This document shows, piece by piece, positions 46,402 through 57,369 of a stretch of 64,000 nucleotides of DNA. The translations under genes were made by a program, and so were the position numbers. Position 1 is the stretch's first letter. Each line of letters opens with the position of its first letter. The notes below the pieces were generated by a model. It worked only from the letters and a program-made list of their open reading frames with translations, made no database searches and was not told the DNA's origin. The stretch comes from Achatina immaculata (taxonomy: Eukaryota; Mollusca; Gastropoda; Stylommatophora; Achatinidae). Where the stretch lies: positions 27,810,927 to 27,874,926 of the forward strand of contig CM019713.1 in assembly GCA_009760885.1 (NCBI GenBank), given 5' to 3'.

Positions 46402-46419
46402 ACACACACACACACACAC
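46364..46419. repeat. (GA)n then (CA)n microsatellite
   Basis: A GA run of about 35 bp directly followed by a CA run of about 20 bp. Confidence 0.97.
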
Positions 46420-46449
46420 CAAACTTCATAGAAATGAGATCGGTTGGGT

Positions 46450-46815
46450 CCACATCAACACCGTAACTATGCATGCACTTCATTAACATCACATCAACAC
46501 CATAATCATACATGCACTTCATTAACATCACATCAACACCATAATCATACATGCACTTCATTAACATCACATCAACACCATAATCATATATGCACCTCAT
46601 TAACATCACATCAACACCATAATCATGCATTCACCTCATTAACATCACATCAACACCATAATCATGCATTCACCTCATTAACATCACATCAACACCATAA
46701 TCATGTATGCACCTCATTAACATCACATCAACACCATAATCATGCATTCACCACATTAACACCACATCAACGGTATAATCATGTATGCACCTCATTAACA
46801 TCACATCAACACCGT
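46450..46815. repeat. 39-bp minisatellite, about 9 copies
   Basis: The unit contains CACCATAATCATACATGCAC then TTCATTAACATCACATCAA. The plus frame reads as 13-residue histidine/threonine-rich repeats (HQHHNHTCTSLTS), a period effect. Confidence 0.96.
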
Positions 46816-46865
46816 AACCATCTCTGCTTTTGTACACACCAGACCTTCTCTCCTTCAGACACTCC

Positions 46866-47048
46866 AGCCACCTCCTTGTGTCTCTATAAACAGTCGAACC
46901 ACTTCCAAAAGCAGAAGGACCCTCAGCCACCTCCTTTTGTCTCCATAAACAGTCTAACCACTTCCAAACGCAGAAACACCCTCCTCGGACCACCTCCTTT
47001 TGTCTCCATAAACAGTCGAACCACTTCTAAACTCAGAAACACCATTAG
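46866..47048. repeat. About 60-bp tandem repeat, 3 copies
   Basis: Three units containing CCACCTCCTTTTGTCTCCAT and AAACAGTCGAACCACTTC. Confidence 0.92.
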
Positions 47049-47529
47049 CAGCGGAGAACTAAAAGTCAGTAATTCACTAAGAGACAGAAGAAAATCGGTA
47101 ACCACAGGCTAGCATCGCCATGACAGCCTTGCTGCCATGTTTGACATTTTGAGTTACGGGAGCGCATGCAAGGCTGCAGCTCGCCCGGGCAAATGACGCC
47201 CACTGCGCTGGGGGGGGGGGGGATACAAACAGGTTAATAATTAACAAAAATCTAAAAATATTGCTGTTACGTGACTCGGACAAGTGGGATGTCCGTCCGT
47301 GGAGCTTGTGTACGTACGTCGGGTGTTCGTGTTTCTGTACTCTATCTTCCGTGTTTTTTTAACATAAATTTCTTGCCGTATACCTTGCGATGTATTAGTT
47401 CTGTTTAGGTTAGCTTCGATTTGGTTCTGGCTGCGTTATGTTGTATGTTTTTAAAGTCTGTGTTCAAGAAAAGTCTGAGTCGAATGTTCTTGAATGATAG
47501 TAAATGATACCACATGCAGTTGCTAAACC
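47049..47529. other. No gene seen; G-run near 47210
   Basis: Unique sequence with a 13-base G-run at about 47210-47222. Confidence 0.5.
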
Positions 47530-47800
47530 GAATATCTTGTAGGTGGGGTCAGGAGAGTCAAAGGTTATGATGGTAAAGGTAGAAGGTAGGTGGAGGTCAT
47601 GGAAACGCCTTGGGAATATGGTGTCAGTGCTTATGTTTTCCTTGATCTGCCGACACTCTAAATGATGACGTGGTCAGCATTCATGCCCGGCCGCCTTTCC
47701 TTTCACGGTCAAAAGAAGCCAGGTAGCCATGTTTACAGCTATGTGACTGGGACGCCACTGGGTAATTAGGACCATCGACCTTCTATGTGAGTGTGGAGTG
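47530..47800 (-). mobile_element. tRNA-headed SINE, copy 2
   Basis: The reverse complement of the 6293-6550 element: TATGGTGTCAGTGCTTATGT, GGCCGCCTTTCCTTTCAC and TGACTGGGACGCC match its body in order. The tRNA-like head (47765-47830) is badly decayed. Older than copy 1. Confidence 0.75.
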
Positions 47801-49158
47801 CACAAGCCATTTCGCCACTCAAGTTCCAAAAGCTTTGATTTAAAAAAAATGGAGGGCGAGTTTAAGGTAATTCATTGTGAGGGTTTTCACCTGTACGTCC
47901 TCGGGACACACCTGAGTTCTGATAGATGTCCAGACATTAGGATCATTTCTTTTCTTTCGAGCTAATCAGCAGAGTCAAGAAACATGAGCAAGACACTGTC
48001 TACAAACTAACTGATCAGCTGAACCTGGACAGAGATTTGACGTTTAAACAAGAAATGCTGGACGTTGCAGCACAAACATGGTTTTTGTTAGATCGGGAAC
48101 TGTGAATGCCAGTCAGTTTTACGAGACGTTATCTGCAAACATTCATAGAGAGGTTTGGTTGTCTTTGCCGTATAATTTTAACTTTCTGAAAGTTCTGTGA
48201 ATACTTGATCCTTTGTTCTTCTGGCGCTCCAGTGGGCTTTTGATGTCTTTCTCCAAAGTCACATCTACGTTTCTGAAAACGTCTCTTTCATCTGTTGTTT
48301 ATTGACCATAGAGTGATACATGCGCTGCACGGCCACAGAGATAAGATAGCTCTCTCTTTAATGTCGAATTAGTTGCCTCTAAGATACCATAGATTAGATT
48401 AAGTCCCTTTCTGGCGTGTAATGGTATCGATAAGGGGATATCGGGAAATATGACAAATTAAATGAAGCCTTTTTTATATGACAAATCGAACGCGCCAGAC
48501 TCTGTGGTACCCATATTTCTTAGCGGGTAACTTTAGGTCATAGTCTGTTTTTTTTTTTAAACGATGTGTCACAGATCAGTGATGTGCCGCAGGAGAGCTA
48601 GAGGTATGTCGCTAAATTCTTAGAGTAATATATTTTTAGGACAGATTGCAGGCCCTTTTGTGCGCTTATTTATGTGCTAAATACCGGACAGGCAGAGGAC
48701 CAACAGAAAGTTGTGGTTTGTCGCAGTCCAGGCCGAGAATCAAATCTCCAGGGGTCTGGGCTTCTTGGCCGGCTCACACTTGACACTGAAAAAAATGGCT
48801 TGGAGAATAAAACTTTAAATCTCCCTCACATTTCTTCATTGTGTGTGTGCGTGTGTGTGTGTGTGGGGGGGGGGGTATGTAAACTTGGAAAGTGCTAAGA
48901 GTATGTGCTTAACTGCATGAAGCCCACGATTAATAACAAAGATGTGTCGCGGTAGAAGTTTACTTCACTAAGCGGTGCCACAGCTTGAAAAATGTGAAAA
49001 TCACGGCATTAAGTTACCTTTATCTTCGCTTGCTAAGTCTGAGTTATCTTTATGTATGTACTTGATGTCCTTTATCTCACTATCTATCTGTCTGCCTGTC
49101 TGTTGTTGTTTTTTTTTTCAATCGCCATCCATATGCAGCAGGGAAGACGAGTTTTTCC
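47801..49158. other. No recognisable gene
   Basis: Unique sequence with GT/G-runs (48841-48876) and A- or T-runs. Short open frames are unconvincing. Confidence 0.45.
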
Positions 49159-49166
49159 TTTCATTT

Positions 49167-50210
49167 TCAATCAATTAATCAATCAAGTGCCGTGCCGTGT
49201 GGCGTAGGCGATCATTTCTCTCCACATTTCCCTGTCCTTAGACTTGATTATGAGATTCGCCGGTGACTTTCTTCCTAGCCACACTGACAGTCCATCCAGT
49301 AACTTCTCTCTCTGTCTTTCTCTGTCTCTTCTTCCCTCAGTTTTTGAAATTGCCACAGTGTGTTCCTATTTTGCTCTTCTCAGAAAATCTCCCACAAATC
49401 TCGCTTGTCTGCCTCTGATCTTTACTATAATTTGCTTTTTTAACTCCATCCTCTATTAAGACTTCTTCGTTGGTTTTTTTAGCTGTCCATGATACCTTCA
49501 ACATCCTTCTTATAAACGACATCTTCATGGCCTCCATTTCCCGCTGTACTCTCTTATTCATGAACCATGCTTCACATTCATAAAACAAAACTGGCTCGAT
49601 GTAACATTTAAGTACTCGGAATCTTGTTTCCATTGATATGGATCTGTTGCACAAGATGTTTCTCATTTTCTGGAATGCTGACGTGGCCTGAGCACGTCTG
49701 CTTTTTATTTCGTTGTGACATTTCCCATCAGCTGTTATAATTGTTCCTAAGTACTTGAATCTATCAACTTGTTTCAGTTCTGTGACATCGATGGTAATGC
49801 TACATTTTGATGGTATTCTTTTCCTTGAGATGACCATCACTTCAGTCTTCTTTTTATTCAGGCTGAGACCTTTACTTTTACATTCACGAACCACCATGTC
49901 CAGAAGAGCCTGTAGTTCCCCTTCACTTTTAGCAATCAGAACCGTGTCGTCTGCATATCTTAAGTTGTTAAGGTTGTACCCACCAATTCATATTCCTGGC
50001 ATGTTCTCTATATTTCTCATTATGTTTTCACTGTACAAGGAGAAAAGGCCAGGAGATAGAACACATCCTTGTCTCACTCCCAATTTTATGTCTTGGAATG
50101 CTCCTATTTGGTTCTCAAACTTCATTGCTGCTGATTGCTGCCAGTGTATGTTTTTGATGAGTTTCAGATATTTCCCATCTATGTTGATGTGTTCCAGCAT
50201 TCCTTCTTTA
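49167..50210 (-). mobile_element. LINE family A, copy 2
   Basis: Minus-strand reverse transcriptase half matching 1990-3306. Blocks in order from high to low coordinates: HINIDGKYLKLIKNIHW, GVRQGCVLSPG, RYADDTVLI (catalytic YADD kept, near 49945-49960), KKTEVMVISRKR, FKYLGTIITADG and MSFIRRMLKVSWT. A 186-codon frame (49337-49897) is intact through the thumb region. The C-terminal part below 49400 is frameshifted. It ends at GTGCCGTG (49187) followed by a TCAA-type tail at 49167-49186, equivalent to the TTGA tail of copy 1. The 5' end is truncated near 50210; no endonuclease is attached. Confidence 0.92.
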
Positions 50211-50855
50211 TGGAAAGGAGATTTAATTTCAATTATGTGCTCTTACAGGTGACCAATAACTTTATCTTAGGTGTGTGGCATGCAGTTTAGAAAAGTTGAG
50301 AACCCTTCTGCTTACTAACACATATACACTGCAAGGACCACAACTTATTCAGTTCTTATTTCCCTTCTAGAGGTCGGTATCAGAATTCCACTGACCCATA
50401 GAGCTTGTTTTTGACATACCAGTACCTAGATAATCTTTCTGTTCTCTCTCCTTTGGATCTATTTTGGGGGGCTTGTTATCACCCGAGTTGTCTACCTTTA
50501 CACAGAACATATTTACCCCAGCGTGTGCCCATCTCCTAGAGTGCACAGATGTCTTTGTTTATTGCCTGGCTTATGTCTTTCTCGAGAGAAGTACAACCGG
50601 TTGTATGCTGTAGTTGCTTCAAACGGTTCTTAAAAGTAAATGTGGACACAGTATATAAGAAGATGGAAGCAGATATCCACAGGCCATGGAAGAAAACACG
50701 AAGAACCCAATATTTCACCAAAACGCCTTTATCAAGGAAAAGAGAAGACAATTCTCTTGCAGATATCCGCCATGAACGAAAACAAGACATAAAATGCAAA
50801 ATGTAATCGAAATACAAATTTGAAGGTACGAAACAATACACTATCTATCTCCCCC
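50211..50855. other. No recognisable gene
   Basis: Overlapping short open frames on both strands (50536-50841) without known motifs. Confidence 0.4.
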
Positions 50856-51098
<243 letters not shown>

Positions 51099-51434
51099 TA
51101 CTTCTAAAGTACCTGCTTTTTTTCACATTCACCATTTCACTTTTTTTCCTTTAGTGAAGAGATCGATGAGGGTGTGAATAAAGGGCCATGTTTTTAATTA
51201 TGTTTTTTCTCTTTTATCTCTTTCTGTGTTTTACTTTTCTTTCCGCTGTTTCAAGGTCGAACATGGAAGTCAGGTCGATAACAAAAGAGAGTGCAGATTA
51301 CATGTCCAAGCACACGCCCTTAAAATGCAAGATAGTTAGGGAGGCAAGCTTCAAAGGTTATTTAGTGTTCTGGTAGATTTTCAGACAGGTAGTTGAAAGA
51401 TTAAAAACTTTAGACAGGTAAGAGCTTAGTGAGA
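51099..51434. other. No recognisable feature
   Basis: T-rich unique sequence; nothing recognised. Confidence 0.5.
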
Positions 51435-52035
51435 CAGTCCCAGAGTTATGGGGTCAAGCAGTTCAACAGACAGACTGACAGACAGACAGAGGAGGAATAC
51501 ATGAGCTCGTGGACAGAGAGAAAGGCACATGAATTCTTGCATAGATAGGCAGACAGACAAACAGATGATTGGATGAGCCGACAGACAGAAGGATGATTGG
51601 GTAGAAACATTTAACTGGATAGACAGACGGATGACTAAGTGGACAGATAGACAGAGAGATGATTGGATGGACAGAGAGACAGACATATGATTGGATGGAC
51701 AGCAGGCAGACAGACGATTGGATGGACAGAGTGACAGACATATGATTGGATGAACAGCAGACGGATAGAGAGATGATTGGATAGACAGAGATACACTGAT
51801 TGGATGGACAGCAGACAGACAGAGATGATTGGATGGACAAAGAGATAATGATTGGATGGACAGCAGACGGACAGAGAAACGATTGGACGGACAAGAAACA
51901 GGCAAACAGATTATTGGATGGATAGATGGACAGATAGGATAGATAAGACAGATGATTGAATGGACAGACAGATAATTAGAAGGACAGGCAGGCAGTCAGA
52001 GATTGGATGGACACATAGATGACTGAGTGAACAGG
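51435..52035. repeat. Degenerate GACA-based tandem region
   Basis: Recurrent blocks of GATGATTGGATGGACAG with variable GACAGACAGA fillers. No constant period; looks like an aged tetranucleotide repeat with local re-expansions of about 30-60 bp. Confidence 0.88.
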
Positions 52036-52205
<170 letters not shown>

Positions 52206-52349
52206 ATGAAGGACAGAGCGATTGATGGACAGATAGATAGATGACTGTAAAAATGAAAGACAGATATTTGGATAGGTAGATAACTAAATCGACGCTGGTC
52301 AGTCGTGTCCTAGAAAACAATTATAAGAACAATAAATAAATAACAAATC

Positions 52350-52812
52350 ATTAATGATCGAACGAGAATTTTAGGATATGCGGACGATATAGATATTGTA
52401 GGAGAAACTTTTCAGGATACCACAGAAGTCTTCACACATCTCCAAGAACAAGCATAAAAAAAGGGCTAAAGATAAATTATGAGAAAACTGAACACATGAG
52501 AATATAAAGGACAAAAAAAAATAAAATAAAAACAAGGTAATCAGATCCAAACAAAAGATATAAGGAATAAAAGCACACATTCATAAAAAATAACTAGGGG
52601 CATTACTCAATAGCTTCAACATTGTGAGAGATGAAATTAGAGCTAGCATACAAGCATGAAACAACACTTATTTTGCCCTTAGACACTTGTTGCAATAAAA
52701 AAGTATGTCCCACAACACCAAACTAAACTTATACAAAGACACAGATTAGACCAGTTGTCTTGTGTGGATCAGAAACATGGAGCACTACAAAACAAGATGA
52801 AGCACAGCTATA
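52350..52812 (+). mobile_element. LINE family F, left part (reverse transcriptase)
   Basis: The plus-strand translation begins ILGYADDIDIVG with an intact YADD catalytic block near 52375, followed by THLQEQA, KINYEKTEHM and, after stops and frameshifts, KTQIRPVVLCGSETWSTTK and DEAQL at the right end. The element is interrupted after DEAQL by a mariner at 52813 and continues at 54117. Its left end is 5'-truncated. Confidence 0.88.
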
Positions 52813-54114
52813 CTGGGTCCGACAATTAAGTAATGAGACTAATTACATAAATAATAAAATAAACAACAGTTGAAGATATAACCTGTATTTTGTTCAAAGT
52901 AAGCCCCTTTGATACAGCAAGTGGCACGATTTAACAAACTCTGGAACGACCTCTGTAGTTCTTACGTTGGTATGGCCCTTAAACTCGATGTTATGACCCC
53001 TTGGATGCCATCGGTATCGTCAAAGAAGCGTCCTTTCAATGGTAACTTTAATTTTGGGAATAGAAAATAATAGCCGGGAGACAAATCTGTGGAACAGGGT
53101 GGATGGTTGAGAACACACACTTGTTTCTGGGCCAAAAATTCCCGTAAAACTACCGTCCCATGAGCCGGTGCACAGAGAAGGAAAAAACTGCCAGGTGTTG
53201 AATACTTGGGTCGGACTTGGAAAATCCTTTTCAATAGGCGTTTCAAAATACTTAAATAAACTTTGACAGTGACAATCTGTCCCTCTGGAATAAATTCTTT
53301 GTGAATAACTCCTTTGCCGTCGTAGAAGCACAGCAATATTGTTTCAATTTCGACATTTGAAGACGAAATTGTTTTGCATTTCGGTGATGATGATGACATC
53401 CAATGAGCAATTTGGCATTTAGTTGTGGGATCACATTGGAAAATCCATGTTTCATCCTCCGCAACAATCAAATTTAAGAAATGTTTATTTCTGCGACATG
53501 TTTCGATGATGTCTTTTGCGTACTCAACACGCTGATGTTTTTGGTCATCAGACAACGAATGTGGTACAAACAGGCAAGCAACTTTTTTCTTGCCCAAATC
53601 TTTCACTAACATTTTTCGAATGGTCTCTCTGTTAACACAAAATTCATCTGCCATCATCCTCACAGTCAAACAACGATCTTCTTGTATCCGTTCTCTGACT
53701 TTTGCAAGGAATTCATCACTACGAACTGAAATTTGGCGTCCATGTCTAGTTGCATTTGTAATAGTTTCCACACCACTTTTGAATCTTGAATACCACCTGA
53801 ATATCTGTGCACGAGATAAAATATTATCACCATAAACTTGTCGCATCAATTCAGTTGTCTCAATGGCACTTTTTCCGAGTTTTAAACAGAATATAATGCT
53901 AGCATTTTGCTCCATGTTGATTACGTGACATTGCGTATCTAACTAGGTCAACAAAACGGCGGCTTGTTTGTCGTCTACTTATCAGGCGGCTATGAAAAGT
54001 TACCAAGATCAAAGATGAAGGTTGCCTCTTTGGATTCCATGCTTTGCTGTATAGATAGCATTTTTGTCTTGGCCGTAATAAAATTCAGTCTCATTACTTA
54101 ATTATCCGACCTTG
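52813..54114 (-). mobile_element. Mariner element 3, complete with TIRs and TA duplication
   Basis: A 1302-bp element flanked by TA at 52811-52812 and 54115-54116. Inverted termini of 27 bp: the left one begins CTGGGTCCGACAATTAAGTA and the right one ends ATTATCCGACCTTG, differing at only a few bases. It encodes one long minus-strand transposase frame. It sits in the middle of a LINE F ORF, so it is younger than that LINE. Confidence 0.95.
52962..53915 (-). CDS. Mariner transposase, 317 codons, predicted catalytically dead
   Basis: Cut-and-paste transposase of the mariner DD34D type. The ATG at 53913-53915 opens MEQNASIIFCLKLGKSAIET, the N-terminal helix-turn-helix that binds the element ends; a second HTH region lies around residues 80-115. 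The first catalytic aspartate is present in VAEDETWIF (about residue 153). The second should lie in a HDNAPAH-type motif, but the sequence reads FFLLCAPAHG: two residues are gone, including the aspartate. The third should be in a SPDLxPxD motif, but it reads STDLSPGYYFLF, with tyrosine replacing aspartate. The frame stops early; the usual C-terminal end (LQRSFQSLLNR, CIKGAYFEQN) is readable in another frame just after the stop. Length 317 versus about 345 usual. Confidence 0.9.
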   Translation of the reverse strand: MEQNASIIFCLKLGKSAIETTELMRQVYGDNILSRAQIFRWYSRFKSGVETITNATRHGRQISVRSDEFLAKVRERIQEDRCLTVRMMADEFCVNRETIRKMLVKDLGKKKVACLFVPHSLSDDQKHQRVEYAKDIIETCRRNKHFLNLIVAEDETWIFQCDPTTKCQIAHWMSSSSPKCKTISSSNVEIETILLCFYDGKGVIHKEFIPEGQIVTVKVYLSILKRLLKRIFQVRPKYSTPGSFFLLCAPAHGTVVLREFLAQKQVCVLNHPPCSTDLSPGYYFLFPKLKLPLKGRFFDDTDGIQGVITSSLRAIPT

Positions 54115-54116
54115 TA

Positions 54117-54342
54117 GACCGCTTGTGACATAATCTTGAGAAGAATTTTTGGACCAATTAGAGATCTTACATCACAAAAATGTAAAATTATAAAAGACAA
54201 AGAGATACACACACTATTCCAGTCTCCACCTATAACTACCATTATGAGAAACAGCAGACTGAGATGTCTCTGACACTTGGAGAGGATGGGCGAGAATAGA
54301 CAGACAAAAAAAAAGGCGTATACAGAAGTGGTAAACGGAGAC
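54117..54342 (+). mobile_element. LINE family F, middle part
   Basis: Continues LINE F after the mariner: ACDIILRRIFGPIRDLTSQ, SPPITTIMRNSRLRCL and ERMGENRQTKKKAYTEVVNG, reaching GDRPRGRPRD, the basic C-terminal motif. A frameshift lies at the mariner junction and a stop near 54271. Confidence 0.88.
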
Positions 54343-55118
54343 AGACCAAGAGGCAGACCAAGAGACAGACCAAGAGACAGACCAAGAGACAGACCAAGAG
54401 ACAGACCAAGAGAGACCAAGAGAGAGACCAAGAGAGAGACCAAGAGAGAGACCAAGAGACAGACCAAGAGAGAGACCAAGAGACAGACCAAGAGACAGAC
54501 CAAGAGACAGACTAAGAGACAGACCAAGAGACAGACCAAGAGAGAGACCAAGAGACAGACCAAGAGACAGACCAAGAGAGAGACCAAGAGACAGACCAAG
54601 AGACAGACCAAGAGAGAGACCAAGAGAGAGACCAAGAGACAGACCAAGAGAGAGACCAAGAGACAGACCAAGAGAGAGACCAAGAGACAGACCAAGAGAG
54701 AGACCAAGAGAGAGACCAAGAGACAGACCAAGAGAGAGACCAAGAGAGAGACCAAGAGACAGACCAAGAGAGAGACCAAGAGAGAGACCAAGAGAGAGAC
54801 CAAGAGAGAGACCAAGAGACAGACCAAGAGAGAGACCAAGAGAGAGACCAAGAGACAGACCAAGAGAGAGACCAAGAGAGAGACCAAGAGAGAGACCAAG
54901 AGGGAGACCAAGAGAGAGACCAAGAGAGAGACCAAGAGAGAGACCAAGAGACAGACCAAGAGACAGACCAAGAGACAGACCAAGAGAGAGACCAAGAGAG
55001 AGACAAAGAGAGAGACCAAGAGAGAGACCAAGAGAGAGACCAAGAGAGAGACCAAGAGACAGACCAAGAGACAGACCAAGAGAGAGACCAAGAGAGAGAC
55101 CAAGAGAGAGACCAAGAG
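54343..55118. repeat. 12-bp minisatellite inside the LINE F basic motif, about 64 copies
   Basis: The unit is GAGAGACCAAGA or GACAGACCAAGA. It starts within the codons for the LINE motif GRPRDRPRD and continues in frame for five units, then shifts by two bases to read RETK/RQTK. It ends at GAACTGTGGCCTGACAACCT, where the LINE ORF resumes (DNLKDLQALGVDN). The C/G variant at one position forms an irregular binary pattern. Confidence 0.95.
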
Positions 55119-55160
55119 AGAACTGTGGCCTGACAACCTGAAAGACCTACAAGCCCTCGG
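55119..55160 (+). mobile_element. LINE family F, segment between two arrays
   Basis: Encodes ELWPDNLKDLQALGV, the usual sequence after the basic motif in this LINE type. Confidence 0.8.
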
Positions 55161-55545
55161 AGTGGACAACTGTCAGGAGAAGACTAAGAGCAGAGGGGAG
55201 TGGACAACTGTCAGGAGAAGACTAAGAACAGAGGGGAGTGGACAACTGTCAGGAGAAGACTAAGAGCAGAGGGGAGTGGACAACTGTCAGGAGAAGACTA
55301 AGAACAGAGGGGAGTGGACAACTGTCAGGAGAAGACTAAGAACAGAGGGGAGTGGACAACTGTCAGGAGAAGACTAAGAACAGAGGGGAGTGGACAACTG
55401 TCAGGAGAAGACTAAGAACAGAGGGGAGTGGACAACTGTCAGGAGAAGACTAAGAACAGAGGGGAGTGGACAACTGTCAGGAGAAGACTAAGAACAGAGG
55501 GGAGTGGACAACTGTCAGGAGAAGACTAAGAGCAGAGAGGAGTGG
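55161..55545. repeat. 38-bp minisatellite inside LINE F, about 10 copies
   Basis: The unit contains GAGTGGACAACTGTCAGGAG then AAGACTAAGAACAGAGGG. It is an expansion of the LINE codons around VDNCQEKTKSRGEW; the last unit returns to the LINE reading frame. Confidence 0.94.
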
Positions 55546-55604
55546 AGACAAGTCTTATCTACAGTAGTGAGCCGCACTGGCTCGGAAAGCTGAATTAATG
55601 TGTG

Positions 55605-55637
<33 letters not shown>

Positions 55638-55640
55638 GTC
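55546..55640 (+). mobile_element. LINE family F 3' end with (AATC)n tail, copy 1
   Basis: Encodes RQVLSTVVSRTGSES then stop, followed by an AATC repeat tail at 55605-55636 that merges into CTAT repeats. The same terminus is duplicated at 57278-57370. Confidence 0.9.
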
Positions 55641-56732
55641 TATCTATCTATCATTCAAAACGCATATGACACTATTACTAGAGGAGAGATTGTGTGCTGT
55701 ATTTCATCCCCTGCTTTGGCTAAGCAAGATTTACGCTCGTTCTTATATTTCTTTTGGAAATTTATTATACTTTTTGTGTGTGGTCTTGAAACGTCTCCAA
55801 TTAGCGTGTAATGCAAGTGTGTTTTTCTCAGTTTTCATTATTTTTTGTTCTTAGTTCTTTTGTTGTTGTTGTGTGTGTGTGTGTGCTTTTCTTGTGTTTC
55901 AAGTACTCTCTTTTGTTACTTAAATTTTACATTTGACGGTTTAAAAATGTGGTAATTTGAAAATAAATATTTGTTGTCGTTAAAATGTTTTCAGGTTTGT
56001 GTGTGTGTGTGTGTGGGTGTGTTGTAGAAATACTTTATCCTGTGTAATATTAATGGATTATTTAATCCAGGAATTAAAATTCAATCATGATTAAATAATC
56101 TTATATTTTATATCGCGGTGTTTCAAGTCGTTTTCTACGAAGATTTTCTTGTACTGTTGTTAGGAGATGAGACTAATGGAAACACAAGCTAAAGGAATAT
56201 ACTGCACAATTTCTCTCGCATCTGATTGTATACAATCTTAGATTGGCATGAGTGTCCTTGGTAACAGAAAACCTATAATTGTGTCGTAAAACAGAAGCCA
56301 TATTTTTATTTTCTTTGCGTTTCGCTTTTTATGTCGTCGGGTTTTGGCACTGCTAACATCCGGTGTCACGAACGGAAGCTGGGAACAGTTGCCTCCCATC
56401 GTCTGCTGCCGCCAGCTTCCTTATTATCTCCATGTAATGATATTTATAGGACCGTCTCGGGTCCACGGGCTAATCCTGTACGTTCCTTTGCGTTCAGCTT
56501 CACGTGCTCGGTCACCCAGACGAAGACGGGTTGCCCTTCATGAATCTCATTGCCAGCAGGGGGTTTGTGATGCATGCTCCGCAGTTTTCAATCAATGATC
56601 ATTTCCTGGGGGGGGGGGGGGGGCCAGATTTGGGTTCCTAAGAGGTTGCAGGTTTGCAGGTTGTGTTCCGGAGTCTGGAGATTGCGTCGGAGTATACAGG
56701 GCTCTTCAGACTCTACGTGGATGGGCTTGTAG
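55546..56732. repeat. About 1.73-kb tandem duplication, unit 1 (unique part)
   Basis: From AGTCTTATCTACAGTAGTGA to GGATGGGCTTGTAG, repeated at 57278-58460 at an offset of 1728-1732 bp with only small indels (for example CTGCTGCCGCC versus CTGCCGCC). Contains the LINE F 3' end, GT microsatellites and a G-run at 56610-56622. Short open frames within are unconvincing. Confidence 0.93.
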
Positions 56733-57277
56733 TGCACAACTGGCAGGAGAAGACTAAGAGCAGAGAGGAGTGGAGACAACTGACAGGAGAAGACTAAGAG
56801 CAGAGGGGAGTGGAGACAACTGGCAGGAGAAGACTAAGAGCAGAGGGGAGTGGCAAACTGTCAGGACAAGACTAATAGCAGAGGGGAGTGGACAACTGGC
56901 AGGAGAAGACTAAGAGCAGAGGGGAGTGGAGACAACTGGTAGGAGAAGACTAAGAGCAGAGGGGAGTGGAGACAACTAGCAGGAGAAGACTAATAGCAGA
57001 GGGGAGTGGCAAACTGTCAGGACAAGACTAATAGCAGAGGGGAGTGGACAACTGTCAGGAGAAGACTAAGAGCAGAGGGGAGTAGACAACTGGCAGGAGA
57101 AGACTAAGAGCAGAGGGGAGTGGAGACAACTGACAGGAGAAGACTAAGAGCAGAGGGGAGTAGACAACTGACAGGAGAAGACTAAGAGCAGAGGGGAGTG
57201 GACAACTGGCAGGAGAAGACTAAGAGCAGAGGGGAGTGGACAAAAGGCAGGAGAAGACTAAGAGCAGAGGGGAGTGG
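56733..57277. repeat. 38/40-bp minisatellite, second array, about 14 copies
   Basis: Same unit family as 55161-55545, but more varied (CTGGCAGG, CTGACAGG and GTGGAGACAACT forms). It starts abruptly after GGCTTGTAGTG and ends in the duplicated LINE F terminus. Confidence 0.94.
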
Positions 57278-57336
57278 AGACAAGTCTTATCTACAGTAGT
57301 GAGCCGCACTGGCTCGGAAAGCTGAATTAATGTGTG

Positions 57337-57369
<33 letters not shown>

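Noticed and set aside
54102..55263. Arginine/lysine-rich and leucine/valine-rich frames of 328 and 355 codons
   Set aside because: Both strands of the 12-bp array within LINE F; only the LINE flanks are ancestral coding sequence.
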